Positions 7,339 through 17,664 of a DNA stretch of 64,000 nucleotides are shown piece after piece. A program made the translations under genes and the position numbers. This DNA is from an uncultured Eubacteriales bacterium (GTDB taxonomy: Bacteria > Bacillota > Clostridia > Lachnospirales > Lachnospiraceae), in the NCBI GenBank assembly GCA_900545225.1, contig UQXZ01000009.1, forward strand, positions 1 through 64,000. Reading direction: 5' to 3'. Position 1 is the stretch's first letter. The number at the start of each line of letters is the position of its first letter. The notes beneath the pieces are model-generated. The model worked only from the letters and a program-made list of their open reading frames with translations, was not told the origin of the DNA and did no database searches.

Positions 7339-7858
7339 AACCTTCCCTTTCTATAACATATCCTGCTTCAAGCGATTTTTGTACATCTATTGTTCGCTGA
7401 TTTTCAGATCCTTTGAACTTAAGCATGAGATTGCGCTGTTCCTCGATAAACGGACCATCAACGATTACATCTATATATTTTAATAATTCGGATGTATATG
7501 GCGACTCCTTCGTCATTGCATCTATAATGTCCTTGTCAAAAAGGTATCCCGTAAAGCACCATACGTCTTTTTCAGGATATGTTTCTTTTACTTTTTTTAA
7601 CAGAGGAAGTAATCCCTCCTGATTTACATATTCAAATGGTTCTCCGCCCAAAATGGTTATACCTGCAATATATGATGCTTTCATGGCATCTATTATTTTA
7701 TCCATTACCGCCTCATAAAATGGTTTACCTGCATTAAAATCCCAGGTTACAGTATTAAAACACCCATTGCAGTGATGTGTACATCCGGATACATATAATG
7801 TAACTCTGATACCGGGTCCATTGGCCACATCAAATAATTTTAGTTCGGAATAATTCAT
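7328..7858 (-). CDS. nrdG: Anaerobic ribonucleotide reductase activating protein
   Basis: This 176-aa radical-SAM enzyme has the cluster motif CTHHCNGC (Cys26, Cys30, Cys33). NGPGIRVTLYVSGC and GGEPF are typical of the NrdG/pyruvate formate-lyase activase family. It makes the glycyl radical on NrdD for anaerobic dNTP synthesis. NrdD is not encoded nearby, which is unusual because nrdDG are often adjacent. It is first in the nrdG-dut-uppP transcript and diverges from relA across 144-153 bases. Confidence 0.9.
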   Translation of the reverse strand: MNYSELKLFDVANGPGIRVTLYVSGCTHHCNGCFNTVTWDFNAGKPFYEAVMDKIIDAMKASYIAGITILGGEPFEYVNQEGLLPLLKKVKETYPEKDVWCFTGYLFDKDIIDAMTKESPYTSELLKYIDVIVDGPFIEEQRNLMLKFKGSENQRTIDVQKSLEAGYVIEREGYES

Positions 7859-7947
7859 TTAAACACCACATTTCATTTACAAGTTGACATAATTGTTTTT
7901 AATTATAGCAAAAAATACACGCATTTAAAATAAATCTTATTTATTCT

Positions 7948-7975
7948 TTGCTTAAAAGGTTGTATATTATATACT
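7948..7975 (+). promoter_or_regulatory. Probable relA promoter
   Basis: TTGCTT (7948-7953) and TATACT (7970-7975), 16 bases apart, lie about 37 bases before the start codon. Confidence 0.45.
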
Positions 7976-8011
7976 AAATTTATTTTCTACTATATATGTG
8001 AGGTGGTATTT

Positions 8012-10291
8012 ATGCCAGGAAATACAGAAAAAACAAAGAAATTGAGCGACAATTTAAAAAACAATGTTCCGGCGGATTATACACCACCGGAGGTTCTCTA
8101 TGATGAATTACTTGATACAATAAGAAGATATCATCCATCTAAGGATTTATCTGACATTGAGAGAGCATATAAGATTGCCTATGATTCACATGTTGGACAG
8201 TTCAGAAAGTCCGGCGAGCCATATATTATTCACCCTATTTGCGTAGCAATTATCCTTGCCCAGCTTGAGCTCGATAAGGAGACTATTGTTGCGGGATTAC
8301 TTCATGATGTTGTTGAGGATACTGATGTAACTCTTGACGACCTTGTTAAGGAATTCGGTGAAGAAGTAGCACTCCTCGTTGACGGCGTTACAAAGCTTAC
8401 AAGATTAAAGTATAAACAGGATAAAATTGATATTCAGGCGGAAAATTTGCGTAAAATGTTTCTTGCCATGGCAAAGGATATCAGAGTTATCCTTATTAAG
8501 CTTGCAGACAGACTTCACAATATGAGAACTCTTCAATATCAATCACCCGCAAAGCAGATTGAGAAGTCAAGAGAGACCATGGACATTTATTCTCCTCTTG
8601 CAAACAGACTCGGAATATCGAAAATTAAAATTGAACTTGATGATTTATCAATGAGATATCTTCTCCCTGATGTTTATAAGAGCCTCAGACAGGAAGTGCA
8701 TACGCTAAGACCGGGCAAAGAAGCTTTTATGGAGAAGGTGAAAAAAGAAATTGCCATGCATATGGAAAATAACCATATTGATGCAGTGGTTACGGGAAGA
8801 GTAAAGCACTATTTTTCCATATACAGGAAAATGGTAACACAGAATAAAACTCTCGATCAGATATATGATATATTTGCCGCAAGAATTATCGTAAAGACTG
8901 AAAAAGATTGTTATGCGGCTCTCGGCGTTATTCATGATATGTATAAGCCGATTCCCGGACGGTTTAAAGATTACATCGCCATGCCTAAGCCTAATATGTA
9001 TCAATCGCTTCATACTACCCTTATGTCAAGTGAAGGACAGCCGTTTGAAGTTCAAATAAGAACCGAAGAGATGCACAAAACAGCAGAATACGGTATTGCG
9101 GCTCACTGGAAATATAAAGAAGGTAATACAAGCGTTCCTGCCAAGGATTCTCTTGAAACCAAGCTTAGCTGGCTTCGTCAGATTCTTGAGTGGCAGAAGG
9201 AAATGTCTGACAATAAGGAATTCGTTGATTCTGTTAAGTCTGACTTAAGTCTTCTTTCTGATACTGTTTACTGCTTTACACCGTCAGGTGATGTTAAGAA
9301 CCTTGCTGTTGGTTCAACTCCTATTGATTTCGCTTACAGTATCCATTCAGCAGTAGGTAATACTATGGTTGGTGCAAGAATCAATGGTAGAATTGTTCCA
9401 ATCGACTATAAGATTAAGAACGGTGACAGAGTTGAGATTATTACTTCTCAGAACTCTAAGGGACCAAGCAGTGGCTGGCTTAATATTGTCAGAACTGCAC
9501 AGGCAAGAAATAAGATTAAGCAGTGGTTTAAGAAGGAATTCAAAGAAGAAAATATTGTTGAAGGTAGAAACAAGATCCTTCAGTACTGTAAGGGTAAGGG
9601 CGTTGATCTTGCAACCATTAATAAGCCTGAATATCTTCAGAAGGCATGCGTAAAATATGGCTTTACTAACTGGGATGCGGTACTTGCAGCAATCGGTCAC
9701 GGAAGTCTCAAGGAGAGCCAGGTTGTAAGTAAGCTTATCGAAGAAAAAGAAAAGCATACACGTACTCATGTTTCTGATGCGGATATCATTAATAACATTG
9801 AAGATAAGCATGTAAATGTTACTCCTGTAGGAAATGGCCATAAGAGCACTATCCTTATTAATAAGCTTGGAAGTATTGATGTTCATCTTTCAAAATGCTG
9901 TCATCCTGTTCCTGGTGATGAGATTATCGGATATGTTACAAAGGGAAGAGGTATTACAATCCACAGAACTGACTGTACAAACATACTTCATTTTCCAGAG
10001 TCAGAGCGTGCAAGACTTGTTCCTGCAGAGTGGTCTGACTGTAAGGTTGAAGGAACATTTGCTGCTAAGATCAGTGTATATGCACATAACAGAGTTGGTC
10101 TTCTTGTTGATGTTTCTAAGGTATTTACAGATGAGAATATCGACGTTAAGTCAATTGATGTAAGAACTGACAAGAAGGATCAGGCTATCCTTAACTTTGG
10201 ATTTGATGTTAAGAATAAGGAACAGCTTGCTAAGATTTCTTCTAAGATTAAGAACGTCAGCGGTGTTACAGAAGTAGCAAGAGTTAAATAA
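8012..10291 (+). CDS. relA: Bifunctional (p)ppGpp synthetase/hydrolase RelA/SpoT
   Basis: The enzyme (759 aa) makes and degrades the stringent-response alarmone (p)ppGpp. Domains in order: HD hydrolase (about 45-195, LLHDVVEDT), nucleotidyl-transferase synthetase (about 235-350, with RFKDYIAMPKPN and YQSLHTT), TGS (about 400-460, CFTPSGDV), the conserved cysteine region (CCHPVPGDEI, about 630), and a C-terminal ACT domain. RFKD is the RxKD form of the synthetase loop seen in bifunctional enzymes rather than the ExDD form of pure synthetases. The ATG at 8012 is chosen because GAGGTGG lies 5 bases before it; an in-frame GTG at 8003 lies within that site. Confidence 0.95.
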   Translation: MPGNTEKTKKLSDNLKNNVPADYTPPEVLYDELLDTIRRYHPSKDLSDIERAYKIAYDSHVGQFRKSGEPYIIHPICVAIILAQLELDKETIVAGLLHDVVEDTDVTLDDLVKEFGEEVALLVDGVTKLTRLKYKQDKIDIQAENLRKMFLAMAKDIRVILIKLADRLHNMRTLQYQSPAKQIEKSRETMDIYSPLANRLGISKIKIELDDLSMRYLLPDVYKSLRQEVHTLRPGKEAFMEKVKKEIAMHMENNHIDAVVTGRVKHYFSIYRKMVTQNKTLDQIYDIFAARIIVKTEKDCYAALGVIHDMYKPIPGRFKDYIAMPKPNMYQSLHTTLMSSEGQPFEVQIRTEEMHKTAEYGIAAHWKYKEGNTSVPAKDSLETKLSWLRQILEWQKEMSDNKEFVDSVKSDLSLLSDTVYCFTPSGDVKNLAVGSTPIDFAYSIHSAVGNTMVGARINGRIVPIDYKIKNGDRVEIITSQNSKGPSSGWLNIVRTAQARNKIKQWFKKEFKEENIVEGRNKILQYCKGKGVDLATINKPEYLQKACVKYGFTNWDAVLAAIGHGSLKESQVVSKLIEEKEKHTRTHVSDADIINNIEDKHVNVTPVGNGHKSTILINKLGSIDVHLSKCCHPVPGDEIIGYVTKGRGITIHRTDCTNILHFPESERARLVPAEWSDCKVEGTFAAKISVYAHNRVGLLVDVSKVFTDENIDVKSIDVRTDKKDQAILNFGFDVKNKEQLAKISSKIKNVSGVTEVARVK

Positions 10292-10309
10292 TTTTGAAAT
10301 GAGGTCATA

Positions 10310-10954
10310 ATGGCAGACATACGAATTTCATCATGCGTAACAGGTATGATTGATAATAATGTATATTGTGTTATCAACAAGGATGTTAACGAATGCATTA
10401 TTATTGATCCTTCATTTAGTCCTGAAGCCATCGTAAATATTATTGATGAAAGTGGTGCAACACCTGTGGCTATTTTACTGACACATGGCCATTTTGATCA
10501 TATTATGAGCGTGGATTTCTTAAGGGATAAATACCATATTCCTGCAATCGCATATGCTGATGAGGAAGAATTATTAAATGATATTTCACTTAATCATTCA
10601 GATAAGTTCGGAAGACACAGGGTTACTGTTGAACCTAATACCTATGTAAATGATGGTGACATTTTAAATTATGCGGGAATGAATATTAAGGTTATTCATA
10701 CACCGGGACATACAAGCGGAAGCTGTTGTTTCTATATAGAAGACGGCTCCAATCCAATTCTTTTAAGTGGTGATACTCTTTTCCATGGTACACATGGAAG
10801 AACTGATTTTGAAACAAGCTCATATGAAGCTATGAAAGAATCACTTAAGAAACTGTTTGAACTTCCTGCCAATACACTTGTATTGCCGGGACATGGATCA
10901 AGCACAACAATCGAATTTGAAAAGCAGAACAACCGTATTGTGTCTGATCTATAA
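10310..10954 (+). CDS. Metallo-beta-lactamase-fold hydrolase, glyoxalase II-like
   Basis: The 214-aa protein has the two-metal site of this fold: THGHFDH (HxHxDH, about 59-65), HTPGHTSG, LSGDTLF with the bridging Asp, and LPGHGSST. Length and layout match small YcbL/GloB-like thioester hydrolases, often annotated as hydroxyacylglutathione hydrolase; the true substrate is uncertain. The gene follows relA by 18 bases and is probably on its transcript, a pairing common in Firmicutes. Confidence 0.88.
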   Translation: MADIRISSCVTGMIDNNVYCVINKDVNECIIIDPSFSPEAIVNIIDESGATPVAILLTHGHFDHIMSVDFLRDKYHIPAIAYADEEELLNDISLNHSDKFGRHRVTVEPNTYVNDGDILNYAGMNIKVIHTPGHTSGSCCFYIEDGSNPILLSGDTLFHGTHGRTDFETSSYEAMKESLKKLFELPANTLVLPGHGSSTTIEFEKQNNRIVSDL

Positions 10955-11014
10955 TTTATTGTTGACAAATTTTATTTAAAATTTTTTATTGAAAAAATCT
11001 GATTTTTATGTATT

Positions 11015-11090
11015 ATAAGTATTCGTGTTTTTACATGAATACTTATGGTATTTAATGGAGATTTTTATCCTTAAGACCCTGGAGAGGGTC
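11015..11090 (+). promoter_or_regulatory. Structured leader upstream of mgtC
   Basis: Two hairpins lie between the hydrolase gene and mgtC. The first is ATAAGTATTC/GAATACTTAT (11015-11024 and 11037-11046, extendable by 3 bp with one G-T pair). The second is GACCCTGGAGAGGGTC (11075-11090, tetraloop GGAG). Neither is directly followed by a T run. The first could still end the upstream transcript; together they could form a cis-regulatory RNA for mgtC. I could not match them to the M-box, yybP-ykoY or another riboswitch consensus I know. Confidence 0.4.
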
Positions 11091-11138
11091 GGTAAAAAAT
11101 ACTACGCCTAATAAATATAATTTGGAGAAATTGTAATT

Positions 11139-11858
11139 ATGGAAGCATGGAACGCATTTGTTACATACATGGAAAGTTTAAATGTTGTATCAACTGTAGT
11201 CAGAATAGTGTTCGCTGCTTTATGTGGCGGAATTTTAGGTCTTGAGAGAAGAAAAGCTCAGAAGCCTGCCGGTATGAGAACTTATATGCTGATTTGTGTG
11301 GGTTCAGCTATTATCAGTATTTCATCACAGTACATGTTTGATGTAATCGGTGGTAATGACGTTGGCCGTATGAGTGCCCAGATCGTAAGTGGTCTTGGTT
11401 TCCTTGCATCTTCAGTTATTGTTGTTTCTAAGAGATCAAATATTAACGGTATTACAACAGCAGCAGAAATGTGGACAGCCGGTGCTATCGGCCTTTCAAT
11501 CGGTATCGGTAACTACTGGGTAGGTTTTGTCGGAACAGCAGGTATCTTTATTGTTATGACTGTTTCAAGAAGTGTAGAAACAAAGTACCTTCTTAGAAAA
11601 TCATCAATTACTTTTAAGATTGTTGCCGATTCAGAGGAAACTGTCTTCGCGGTTGCAAAGAAATTTGTTGAGAAGAAAATTGAAGTAAGTAACATCGATG
11701 TTATTCAGAAACAGGGATATGAAACTGTTGCAGAAAATGAACTTCGTAAAGCTACATACTGTGAAGCAGAAATTACAATTACTTCTAAGGAAGTAAAGGC
11801 TACTGAAATTACAGAGATAGCCAAAAATACTGAGGGTGTAAGAGATGCATGGTTCTAA
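11139..11858 (+). CDS. MgtC/SapB-family membrane protein
   Basis: The protein (239 aa) has an N-terminal MgtC domain with four to five membrane segments and the family signature GGILGLERRKAQKPAGMRTYMLICVG split over residues 27-52 (key residues GLER, KPAGMRT). Residues about 150-239 form a soluble ACT-like domain. MgtC proteins are linked to growth in low magnesium and to control of membrane ATP synthase; the role here is inferred. The stop overlaps the start of hemZ by 14 bases, so the two are translated together. Confidence 0.9.
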   Translation: MEAWNAFVTYMESLNVVSTVVRIVFAALCGGILGLERRKAQKPAGMRTYMLICVGSAIISISSQYMFDVIGGNDVGRMSAQIVSGLGFLASSVIVVSKRSNINGITTAAEMWTAGAIGLSIGIGNYWVGFVGTAGIFIVMTVSRSVETKYLLRKSSITFKIVADSEETVFAVAKKFVEKKIEVSNIDVIQKQGYETVAENELRKATYCEAEITITSKEVKATEITEIAKNTEGVRDAWF

Positions 11859-13308
11859 TATAAACGTATTTTTGAAGGATAAGAGTTATTTTGATGACGC
11901 GAGCTTAATGCTTAGATCTTTTTTTACAGGTTCTAAGGTTGTTTATCGCGGAGAAATAGAATCAGATTCAGAATTTGGTTCTGTTATGGAAAAAAACAAG
12001 TATTTCTACTCTTTCGATGATAGTTTGTATTGCTACCTTGATGCATTTTTACCTGAAGATGAAGAAACCTTAGGAAAGTCTAAGGGTGAGATTCACGATA
12101 TATTTAAAAAAGCATTATATGAAAGCCTCATGGAGTATACAGATAGAAAGCTTCCATGGGGCTTTCTTACAGGTGTGAGACCTTCTAAGAGAGCAATGGT
12201 GCTTCTGAATGACGCATTCGACAATAAAAAAGAAGTTATTAATACTCTTAAAGAGAGATATTTAATCTCAGATAAGAAGGCTGAACTCGCATATGAAGTT
12301 GCAAAAAATGAGCGACACATTATAGATGAAGTGGCAGGTAAGGACAGTATTAGTCTATATATTCATATTCCATTCTGCCCGTCAGTCTGTGCCTATTGTT
12401 CATTTGCAACCGTAATAAGCAATAATGACTTAATGGAAAGATATGTGGATAAGCTCTGCTACGAGCTTAAAGCATTTAAAGAGAGACTCGCTCACAAAAA
12501 AATAGATTCTATCTATATGGGTGGCGGAACACCTACGGCTCTTACGGCAGAACAGCTTGAAAAGGCGCTTGTATGTGTGGAAGAAAATTACGATCTTTCT
12601 AATCTTCTGGAATATACGGTGGAAGCGGGAAGAGCTGACAGTATTACAAAAGAAAAGTTAGAGGTTTTAAAAAAACATAACATTTCCAGAATATCTGTAA
12701 ATCCTCAGACATTTAACCAGAAGACGCTGGATATTATCGGCAGAAAGCATACTGTTGAATATGTGTATGAAGCATTTAAGCTTGCAAGAGAGCTTGGTTT
12801 CGACAATATCAATATGGATGTAATCTTAGGACTTCCTGAGGAAACAAGGGATGATATTGCAAGAACTGCAAAGTGCTTAAAGGAACTTGCACCTGACAGC
12901 ATTACAATGCATTCATTAAGCTTTAAGAGAGCGGCGGCATTTACAACAAGTAAGTCCTTATATAATGGATATGAGTATATTTCTACAGATGAATATCAGG
13001 ATATTCTAGGAAGTGCCATAGAAGAGCTCAACATGGAACCTTACTATATGTACCGCCAGCAGAATATGACAGGCAATCTTGAAAATATCGGATATGCCAA
13101 AAAAGGTTCGGAATGTCTCTACAACATTTTCATTATGGAAGAGATACAGTCCATTATTGCATTTGGTGCAGGCTCATCTACTAAATGTCTTTTTGACAAC
13201 GGCCGTATAGAACGAGCTGAAAATGTTAAAAATGTGGAGCAGTACATCGAGAGAGTCGATGAAATGATCGAAAGAAAGAATAAGCTTCTGGATCAGTATG
13301 ATGATTAA
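11845..13308 (+). CDS. hemZ: Oxygen-independent coproporphyrinogen III oxidase-like protein HemZ
   Basis: This 487-aa radical-SAM enzyme has the cluster motif CPSVCAYCSF (about 179-188), preceded by the HemZ-specific N-terminal region ending PWGFLTGVRPSK. GGGTPT (about 229) binds SAM, as in HemN/HemW. It is placed in late porphyrin synthesis or heme handling; HemZ members differ from HemN in the Cys spacing and N-terminus, and not all have proven activity. It overlaps mgtC by 14 bases and is followed by aspS after 93 bases. Confidence 0.9.
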   Translation: MHGSNINVFLKDKSYFDDASLMLRSFFTGSKVVYRGEIESDSEFGSVMEKNKYFYSFDDSLYCYLDAFLPEDEETLGKSKGEIHDIFKKALYESLMEYTDRKLPWGFLTGVRPSKRAMVLLNDAFDNKKEVINTLKERYLISDKKAELAYEVAKNERHIIDEVAGKDSISLYIHIPFCPSVCAYCSFATVISNNDLMERYVDKLCYELKAFKERLAHKKIDSIYMGGGTPTALTAEQLEKALVCVEENYDLSNLLEYTVEAGRADSITKEKLEVLKKHNISRISVNPQTFNQKTLDIIGRKHTVEYVYEAFKLARELGFDNINMDVILGLPEETRDDIARTAKCLKELAPDSITMHSLSFKRAAAFTTSKSLYNGYEYISTDEYQDILGSAIEELNMEPYYMYRQQNMTGNLENIGYAKKGSECLYNIFIMEEIQSIIAFGAGSSTKCLFDNGRIERAENVKNVEQYIERVDEMIERKNKLLDQYDD

Positions 13309-13401
13309 AATCACTAATCATAGAAACATTTAAAATATTAATATTAAAATTTTTGACTATAATGTATACTTAAAGACAGTTCAATTTGTATGGAGGAAAA
13401 T

Positions 13402-15198
13402 ATGCAGGAGTCAATGCAGGGCATTAAACGCTCATATAAATGTGCCGAATTAAGTAGTAATAATATCGGTGAAAAAGTTACTGTTATGGGATGGGTTCAG
13501 AAAAGAAGAAATTTGGGCTCATTATTATTTATAGATTTAAGAGATGTTAGCGGTATTGTTCAGATTATGTTCGATGAGACAAAGTCTGACAGCGCAGTAT
13601 TTGAAAAGGCTAACAGCATCCGTTCAGAATTCGTTATTGCAGTTACTGGTACTGTAGTAAAGAGAAGCGGTGCAGTTAATAAGGATTTAAAGACAGGTGA
13701 AATTGAAATTGAGGCTGAGTCTCTCAGAATTTTATCAGCTTCAGATACACCTCCTTTCCCTATTGAGCCTGGTATCGATACAAAGGAAGAAATCAGATTA
13801 AAGAACAGAACTCTTGACCTTAGAAGAAGTGATATCAGAGACAATATCATTATGAGAAGTAAGGTTACTACTCTTATCAGACAGTTCTTAAGCGAAGAGG
13901 GCTTCCTTGATATCGAAACTCCAATGCTTACTAAGAGTACGCCTGAAGGCGCAAGAGATTACCTTGTACCAAGCCGTGTTCATCCGGGAGAATTCTACGC
14001 ACTTCCACAGTCACCTCAGTTATTCAAGCAGATGCTTATGTGTGCTGGTTTTGACAGATATATGCAGATTGCAAGATGTTTCAGAGATGAGGACTTAAGA
14101 GCTGACAGACAGCCTGAATTTACTCAGGTGGATTTGGAAATGTCTTTCGTAGAAGCTGATGACGTTATGGATGTTACAGAAAGACTTATCGCTAAGATCT
14201 TTAACGACATTTTAGGCGTTAAGGTTGAGCTTCCTCTCAAGAGAATGACATGGAGAGAGGCTATGGACAGATTCGGTTCTGATAAGCCTGATATCCGTTT
14301 CGGTATGGAATTAAAGGATGTATCTGACATTGTTAAGGATATGGACTTCGTTGTATTTAACGGTCCTGCCAACACAGAAGGCCAGTCAGTAAGAGCAATT
14401 AATGCTACAGGATTTGGTGATATACCAAGAAAGCAGATTGATGCTCTTGTTGATTTTGCAAAGGGATACGAAGCTAAGGGTCTTGCATATATTCAGATCC
14501 AGCCTTCAGGAGACATTAAGTGCTCATTCTCTAAGTTCCTTTCTGAAGATAAGTTAAATGAATTAATTGCTGCATTAGATGGTAAGCCTGGCGACTTATT
14601 ACTCTTTGCTGCAGACAGAGATAAGATTGTATTTAATGTTCTCGGTGCATTAAGACTTGAGCTTGCAGACAGAGCCGGTCTTCGTAAGCAGGATGACTAT
14701 AAGTTCCTCTGGGTTACAGAATTCCCTCAGTTTGAGTGGTCAGACGAAGAAGAGAGATTTATCGCAATGCATCATCCATTTACAATGCCATTTGATGAGG
14801 ATGTTGATAACCTCCTCGGTGACAAGGCAAATGTAAGAGCTAAGGCATACGATATTGTTCTTAACGGTATTGAACTTGGCGGTGGTAGTGTAAGAATCCA
14901 CCAGAGCGATGTTCAGGAGAAAATGTTCAACGCTCTTGGAATTTCAACAGAAGAAGCAAATGAAAAGTTTGGCTTCCTTCTTGATGCGTTTAAGTACGGT
15001 GTACCTCCTCATGCAGGTCTTGCAATCGGTCTCGACAGATTAATCATGCTTATGAGCGGAAGCGAAAGCATCAGAGACGTTATTGCATTCCCTAAAGTTA
15101 AGGATGCATCATGTCTTCTTACAGATGCTCCTAATGTTGTTGACAGCAAGCAGCTTGATGATCTTCATATCAATATTATTAAAAGCGAGGAAGAATAA
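13402..15198 (+). CDS. aspS: Aspartyl-tRNA synthetase
   Basis: This class II synthetase charges tRNA-Asp. It has about 598 residues, normal for the bacterial type with its inserted GAD domain. Seen in order: N-terminal OB fold (VTVMGWVQKRRNLG), motif 2 (ARCFRDEDLRADRQPEFTQVD in two pieces), the GAD insert (about 300-420), and motif 3 (GLAIGLDRLIMLM). An ATG at 13390 is in frame, but the ribosome site GGAGG (13392-13396) overlaps it, so the ATG at 13402 is the better start. The last base overlaps the next gene. Confidence 0.95.
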   Translation: MQESMQGIKRSYKCAELSSNNIGEKVTVMGWVQKRRNLGSLLFIDLRDVSGIVQIMFDETKSDSAVFEKANSIRSEFVIAVTGTVVKRSGAVNKDLKTGEIEIEAESLRILSASDTPPFPIEPGIDTKEEIRLKNRTLDLRRSDIRDNIIMRSKVTTLIRQFLSEEGFLDIETPMLTKSTPEGARDYLVPSRVHPGEFYALPQSPQLFKQMLMCAGFDRYMQIARCFRDEDLRADRQPEFTQVDLEMSFVEADDVMDVTERLIAKIFNDILGVKVELPLKRMTWREAMDRFGSDKPDIRFGMELKDVSDIVKDMDFVVFNGPANTEGQSVRAINATGFGDIPRKQIDALVDFAKGYEAKGLAYIQIQPSGDIKCSFSKFLSEDKLNELIAALDGKPGDLLLFAADRDKIVFNVLGALRLELADRAGLRKQDDYKFLWVTEFPQFEWSDEEERFIAMHHPFTMPFDEDVDNLLGDKANVRAKAYDIVLNGIELGGGSVRIHQSDVQEKMFNALGISTEEANEKFGFLLDAFKYGVPPHAGLAIGLDRLIMLMSGSESIRDVIAFPKVKDASCLLTDAPNVVDSKQLDDLHINIIKSEEE

Positions 15199-16196
15199 TG
15201 CCTGTATTAGATAAATCAAATGCAGCAGATGTTGCACGATACGAGAATTTTATTAAGTCTTCACCATATGGCAGAGCTACTCAGGATATGAACTGGAGCC
15301 AGGTAAAGAATAACTGGGAAAGTGATTACGTATATCTCGAAGAAAATGGAGAAATCATTGCAGCATTATCAATTCTTTCAGTTGAAGCTGTTGACGACGC
15401 ATCATTTTCATATGCCAGCAGAGGCCCTGTTTCAGACTTTACTGACATTGATTTAACAAAGAGACTCATTGAAGAAGCAAAGCCTGTTATCGAAGCGAAA
15501 AATTCATTTTTATTAAGAATTGATCCTGCATTTAAGTATGATGAAGAGATCGTAAATCTTTACAGAGACGCAGGCTTTAAGTTCAGAAGCAGAGAAACAG
15601 AAATTAAATCATTTTCTCAGCCTCGTTATGACATGATCTTAGACCTTAAGGACAAGACAAGTGAGGAAGTTCTTAAGGAGTTCAGACAGAATACAAGATA
15701 TTCAGTAAGACAGTCTATTAAGAAGGGTGTTACTACAAGATGGAGCAGAACACCTGAAGACCTTGATATTTTCTATGATATGACTATTATCATGGCTGAA
15801 AGACAGGGTATTACATACAGACCTAAGAGCTATTTTGAAAGACTTTTAGCAGCATTTCCTGACATAAGAATATATGTTTCGGAATTTGAAGGAAATCCAT
15901 TATCAACAGCAATAGCATTTCCATACAATAAGGAAATGTGGTATATATATGGTGCAAGCAATGGTGAATGCAGAAATATGTCACCTGCTTACAATACTAT
16001 GTGGACTATGATATGTGATTCTATTGAAATGGGTCTTCATTCATACAATTTCGGTGGTATTTTCGAAATTGATGAAAATGACGGCTTATATGTATTTAAG
16101 GACGGATTTTGCAAAAAAGACGGACCTACAGAATGGATAGGTGAACTTGATGTGGTTTATGATGAAGATAAGTACAACAAGTTCATCTCAAGATAA
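15198..16196 (+). CDS. FemAB-type peptidoglycan bridge aminoacyltransferase
   Basis: The protein (332 aa) has the twin GNAT folds of the Fem family, which adds amino acids from aminoacyl-tRNA to lipid II to build the peptide cross-bridge. LRIDPAF, EFRQNTRYSVRQSIKKGV and YNFGGIFE are characteristic stretches. It lacks the long coiled-coil arm of staphylococcal FemA and is close in length to FemX-like proteins. The start is coupled to the aspS stop (TAATG). This may link it to tRNA-dependent aspartate chemistry, but which amino acid it transfers is unknown. Confidence 0.85.
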   Translation: MPVLDKSNAADVARYENFIKSSPYGRATQDMNWSQVKNNWESDYVYLEENGEIIAALSILSVEAVDDASFSYASRGPVSDFTDIDLTKRLIEEAKPVIEAKNSFLLRIDPAFKYDEEIVNLYRDAGFKFRSRETEIKSFSQPRYDMILDLKDKTSEEVLKEFRQNTRYSVRQSIKKGVTTRWSRTPEDLDIFYDMTIIMAERQGITYRPKSYFERLLAAFPDIRIYVSEFEGNPLSTAIAFPYNKEMWYIYGASNGECRNMSPAYNTMWTMICDSIEMGLHSYNFGGIFEIDENDGLYVFKDGFCKKDGPTEWIGELDVVYDEDKYNKFISR

Positions 16197-16284
16197 CTAA
16201 TTTTATAGAGATAATTAATTTTAGAATGTTGATTGATTATCTGGAAATGATTAACTATCTTTGGATAATTGAAAAGGAGAAAAC

Positions 16285-17535
16285 ATGTATTCATTTGATT
16301 ACGTTAAAGAGTTCGACCCTGTTGTGGCTAAGGCTATGGAAGACGAGCTTCAGAGACAGAGAAATAATATCGAGCTTATTGCATCTGAAAACCTCGTAAG
16401 CAGAGCAGTTATGGAAGCAATGGGAAGCCACCTTACAAATAAGTACGCTGAAGGATACCCCGGAAAGCGTTACTATGGTGGATGTGAATTCGTAGATGTT
16501 GTTGAGCAGCAGGCAATTGAAAGAGCTAAGGAGCTTTTCGGTTGTACATATGCAAATGTTCAGCCTCACTCAGGTGCTCAGGCTAACTTCGCTGTATTCT
16601 ATGCATTAATGCAGCCAGGCGATACATATATGGGAATGAGTCTTGACTGTGGTGGACATTTATCACACGGTTCACCTGCAAATATCTCAGGTAATTACTT
16701 CAACGTTGTTCCTTACGGTGTAAATGACGAAGGATTTATCGATTATGATGAAGTTCTTCGTATCGCTAAGGAATGCAAGCCTAAGTTAATCGTTGCAGGT
16801 GCTTCTGCATACGGTAGAACAATTGACTTCCCAAGATTCAGAGCTATCGCTGATGAGGTTGGCGCTTACCTTATGGTAGATATGGCTCATATCGCAGGTC
16901 TTGTAGCAGGTGGAGAGCATCCAAGCCCAATTCCATTTGCTCATGTAGTTACAACAACTACACATAAGACTCTCAGAGGACCAAGAGGTGGTATGATTCT
17001 TTCATCTGAAGAATTTGCTACAGAGCACAAGCTCAACAAGTCAATCTTCCCTGGAACACAGGGTGGACCTCTTATGCATGTTATTGCTGCTAAGGCTGTA
17101 TGTCTTAAGGAAGCTCTTCAGGATGACTTCAAGCTCTATGCTAAGAACGTAAAGAGAAACGCTAAAGCTCTTTGCGAAGGATTACAGAGTAGGGGATTCG
17201 ACATCGTTTCTGGTGGAACAGATAACCACCTTATGCTTGTTAACCTTCTTAACACAGGAAAGACAGGTAAGGAAGTTGAAGCTATTCTTGACAGCGTAAA
17301 TATTACATGTAACAAGAATACAATTCCTAACGATCCTGCATCTCCATTTGTTACAAGTGGTATCAGACTTGGTTCTGCTGCAGTAACAACAAGAGGATTT
17401 AATACTCACGATATGGATATGACAGCAGAAGCTATCAAGCTTGCTATCCTTGATAACGACACTGACAAGGCAAGATCTTTAGCAAAAGAACTTACAGCTG
17501 CATACCCATTATATGAGGCAGGTAAGTATATCTGA
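16285..17535 (+). CDS. glyA: Serine hydroxymethyltransferase
   Basis: The enzyme (416 aa, normal length) is PLP-dependent and converts serine and tetrahydrofolate to glycine and methylene-tetrahydrofolate, the main one-carbon entry. The PLP lysine lies in [11 protein letters not shown] (about 229). [15 protein letters not shown] and the substrate-binding AYGRTIDF region are intact. It is preceded by AAAAGGAG, lies 88 bases after the Fem gene, and ends at two tandem hairpins. Confidence 0.95.
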   Translation: MYSFDYVKEFDPVVAKAMEDELQRQRNNIELIASENLVSRAVMEAMGSHLTNKYAEGYPGKRYYGGCEFVDVVEQQAIERAKELFGCTYANVQPHSGAQANFAVFYALMQPGDTYMGMSLDCGGHLSHGSPANISGNYFNVVPYGVNDEGFIDYDEVLRIAKECKPKLIVAGASAYGRTIDFPRFRAIADEVGAYLMVDMAHIAGLVAGGEHPSPIPFAHVVTTTTHKTLRGPRGGMILSSEEFATEHKLNKSIFPGTQGGPLMHVIAAKAVCLKEALQDDFKLYAKNVKRNAKALCEGLQSRGFDIVSGGTDNHLMLVNLLNTGKTGKEVEAILDSVNITCNKNTIPNDPASPFVTSGIRLGSAAVTTRGFNTHDMDMTAEAIKLAILDNDTDKARSLAKELTAAYPLYEAGKYI

Positions 17536-17613
17536 TCTTAACAAATCATTAAAATTAGTGAAAATGAATTAATAATTCGTATTAATTAGTTCATAAGAAT
17601 AAATAAATATATA

Positions 17614-17654
17614 AAAATACCGAGATATGGAATTTAACCATGTGCCGGTGTTTT
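17614..17654 (+). terminator. First of two tandem terminators after glyA
   Basis: AAAATACCG pairs with CGGTGTTTT (one G-T pair) and encloses ATATGG/CCATGT. The right arm ends in four T. Confidence 0.65.
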
Positions 17655-17664
17655 GGTTTAAAGT

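Noticed and set aside
11015..11138. M-box or yybP-ykoY riboswitch before mgtC.
   Set aside because: The conserved loops of neither class can be found; only generic hairpins are visible.
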